NCBI RefSeq assembly: GCF_000702825.1 | Contig: NZ_JNKF01000012.1 | Coordinates: forward strand, 496,001 to 560,000 | Direction: 5' to 3' | Length of the DNA stretch: 64,000 nt | From: Prevotella sp. P6B1 | Lineage (GTDB): Bacteria; Bacteroidota; Bacteroidia; Bacteroidales; Bacteroidaceae | Position numbers and translations under genes: made by a program | Part shown: piece by piece, positions 63,107 through 64,000 of the stretch | Numbering within the stretch: position 1 is the first letter of the stretch | How the letters are laid out: every line of letters begins with the position of its first letter | The notes under the pieces: model-generated | Told to the model about the DNA's origin: nothing | The model's database searches: none | Seen by the model: only the letters and a program-made list of their open reading frames with translations

Positions 63107-64000
63107 TTATTTGATATGTTTATGTGTGGTTGTCGTGCCATCACTCCAAATACAACGCAGGATATATGGTCCATGAGGTTCACGCAATAACTGGTTTCCA
63201 CGCAGATCATAATAAATCTTCTTTGCAATAGACTTACCATTATGCTCGTGAATACCTGTAGAGGCACGCTCAATGTTGATAACGAGTTTTTGATCGCAGG
63301 CTGTTACTGGAACACTGATAATCAGACTACCTGTGGTTTCATCCACATGCCAATCGGATGTCATCACGCCATTGATTGTCACCGATTGAGGAGCTCCCTC
63401 CTGCAGCAGTTCTATCTCATAAGCACGCTCGGCAAGCATGCCTTCATACTGTCCCTGACGAGGATCCAGTGTCAGCTCAATAGCCTCATCTGTTCGATGT
63501 TGGATGATATGCGTAGTGGTAAATCCACCGTTGATATAGTCCTGTGTATCACCAGCATCCTCATAGAGTGTCGTCTCGCCATTAGCACCAGGAACCACCT
63601 TTAACAACAACTGTTGAACTGGCTTCTTCAGGTTTTCTATCAGCGGATTACAAACAATGATACTACCTGCTTTGATAAAATAAGGTATCTCACTCTCCGT
63701 ATAATTATCGCTCACCATCTGCTGGCCTTGTACCAATTTCCGACGGCATACATCATACCATTGTCCTGCGGGCAACCACGTCTTATGGAAAGCCTTTCCG
63801 CTCTCATCTACAGGAGTCACAACAGGCGACACCAGAATATCATCGCCAAACATATATTCACCTTCCTGACGATAAGCTTCGTTCTCCTCAGGCCACTCAT
63901 AATAGAGCGGTCTGCATATACTTATGCCAGTATCATAAGCCTGGCGAGCGGCGGTATAGATATAAGGCATGAGTTGATAGCGCAGGTTCACACAATCCAG
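63107..64000 (-). CDS. GH31 family glycosidase, C-terminal part (cut by window edge)
   Basis: The frame runs off the window; a GTG at 63991 is only an internal codon, because the frame is open to 64000 and upstream residues (LDCVNLRYQLMPYIYT) fit the GH31 barrel end. Visible: RYQLMPYIYTAARQAY, RPLYYEWPEENEAYRQEGEYMFGDDILVSPVV (end of barrel), then the DUF5110-like sandwich. The last 40 residues (KIYYDLRGNQLL, GPYILRCIWSDGTTTTHKHIK) resemble a type IX sorting tail, as in the next gene. Likely alpha-glucosidase/xylosidase; substrate not readable from this part. Confidence 0.88.
   Translation of the reverse strand: MDCVNLRYQLMPYIYTAARQAYDTGISICRPLYYEWPEENEAYRQEGEYMFGDDILVSPVVTPVDESGKAFHKTWLPAGQWYDVCRRKLVQGQQMVSDNYTESEIPYFIKAGSIIVCNPLIENLKKPVQQLLLKVVPGANGETTLYEDAGDTQDYINGGFTTTHIIQHRTDEAIELTLDPRQGQYEGMLAERAYEIELLQEGAPQSVTINGVMTSDWHVDETTGSLIISVPVTACDQKLVINIERASTGIHEHNGKSIAKKIYYDLRGNQLLREPHGPYILRCIWSDGTTTTHKHIK

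Noticed and set aside
63107..63991. Complete 294-residue protein starting at GTG 63991
   Set aside because: The frame continues upstream to the window edge with GH31-like residues, so it is a truncated larger gene.

Overview
This window reads as chromosomal DNA from a Bacteroidales bacterium, most likely Prevotellaceae. That placement is inferred from a type IX secretion operon, a SusC/SusD glycan locus, surface-lipoprotein export signals, promoters with the Bacteroidetes form (TTTG, about 19 nt, TAnnTTTG), almost no Shine-Dalgarno sequences, and an Mdh of the type I associate with Prevotella. There are no rRNA genes, insertion sequences, phage genes or CRISPR arrays.

Region 1 (1-12.7 kb, minus strand) is the transcription and translation core. 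In the order transcribed it is rpsU, xerC, hpf, four tRNAs (Thr-Tyr-Gly-Thr), tuf, tRNA-Trp, secE, nusG, rplK, rplA, rplJ, rplL, rpoB and rpoC (cut by the window edge). The tRNA-tuf-secE-nusG-ribosomal-rpoBC order matches the classical enterobacterial one. A strong hairpin with a U-tract sits between rplL and rpoB.

Region 2 (12.9-27.9 kb) is housekeeping. It holds an aminopeptidase P divergent from mdh plus a gamma-carbonic-anhydrase-like gene; a minus-strand operon gltX-waaA-metallophosphoesterase-alkD; a 7TM-HD phosphohydrolase; a FadL-like outer membrane protein; priA; and a small porin.

Region 3 (28.0-36.5 kb, minus) is the type IX secretion operon porP-porK-porL-porM-porN. It is headed by an unusual membrane protein with a LamG/Kelch-like periplasmic part, one membrane helix and a cytoplasmic SARP/BTAD-like winged-helix part.

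Region 4 (36.6-52.3 kb, plus) is a seven-gene glycan operon: a surface lipoprotein, GH76, SusC, SusD, a DUF3823 lipoprotein, a glutaminase-A-like protein, and a 1226-residue fusion of a GH92 and a GH125 exo-alpha-mannosidase. The enzyme set fits fungal-type alpha-mannan (alpha-1,6 backbone with alpha-1,2 and alpha-1,3 branches). Region 5 (52.4-56.5 kb, minus) holds a membrane-tethered TPR/LuxR-type regulator coupled to a small TonB-C protein, and a PadR-PspC pair behind a 43-bp palindrome. Region 6 (56.6-64 kb, minus) is a second glycosidase operon: GH31 (cut by the edge), a SusE/F-like protein, GH97 and GH38. The GH31 and SusE/F-like proteins end in tails that look like type IX sorting signals, which links them to region 3.

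The most unusual non-coding signal is a set of intergenic arrays with a strict 22-bp period. Units within an array differ in sequence but keep the period, and many carry a palindromic core of about 14 bp. Two arrays of seven units each (154 bp) lie just 3' of pepP and of the GH92-GH125 gene. A looser third lies 3' of the HD-phosphohydrolase gene.
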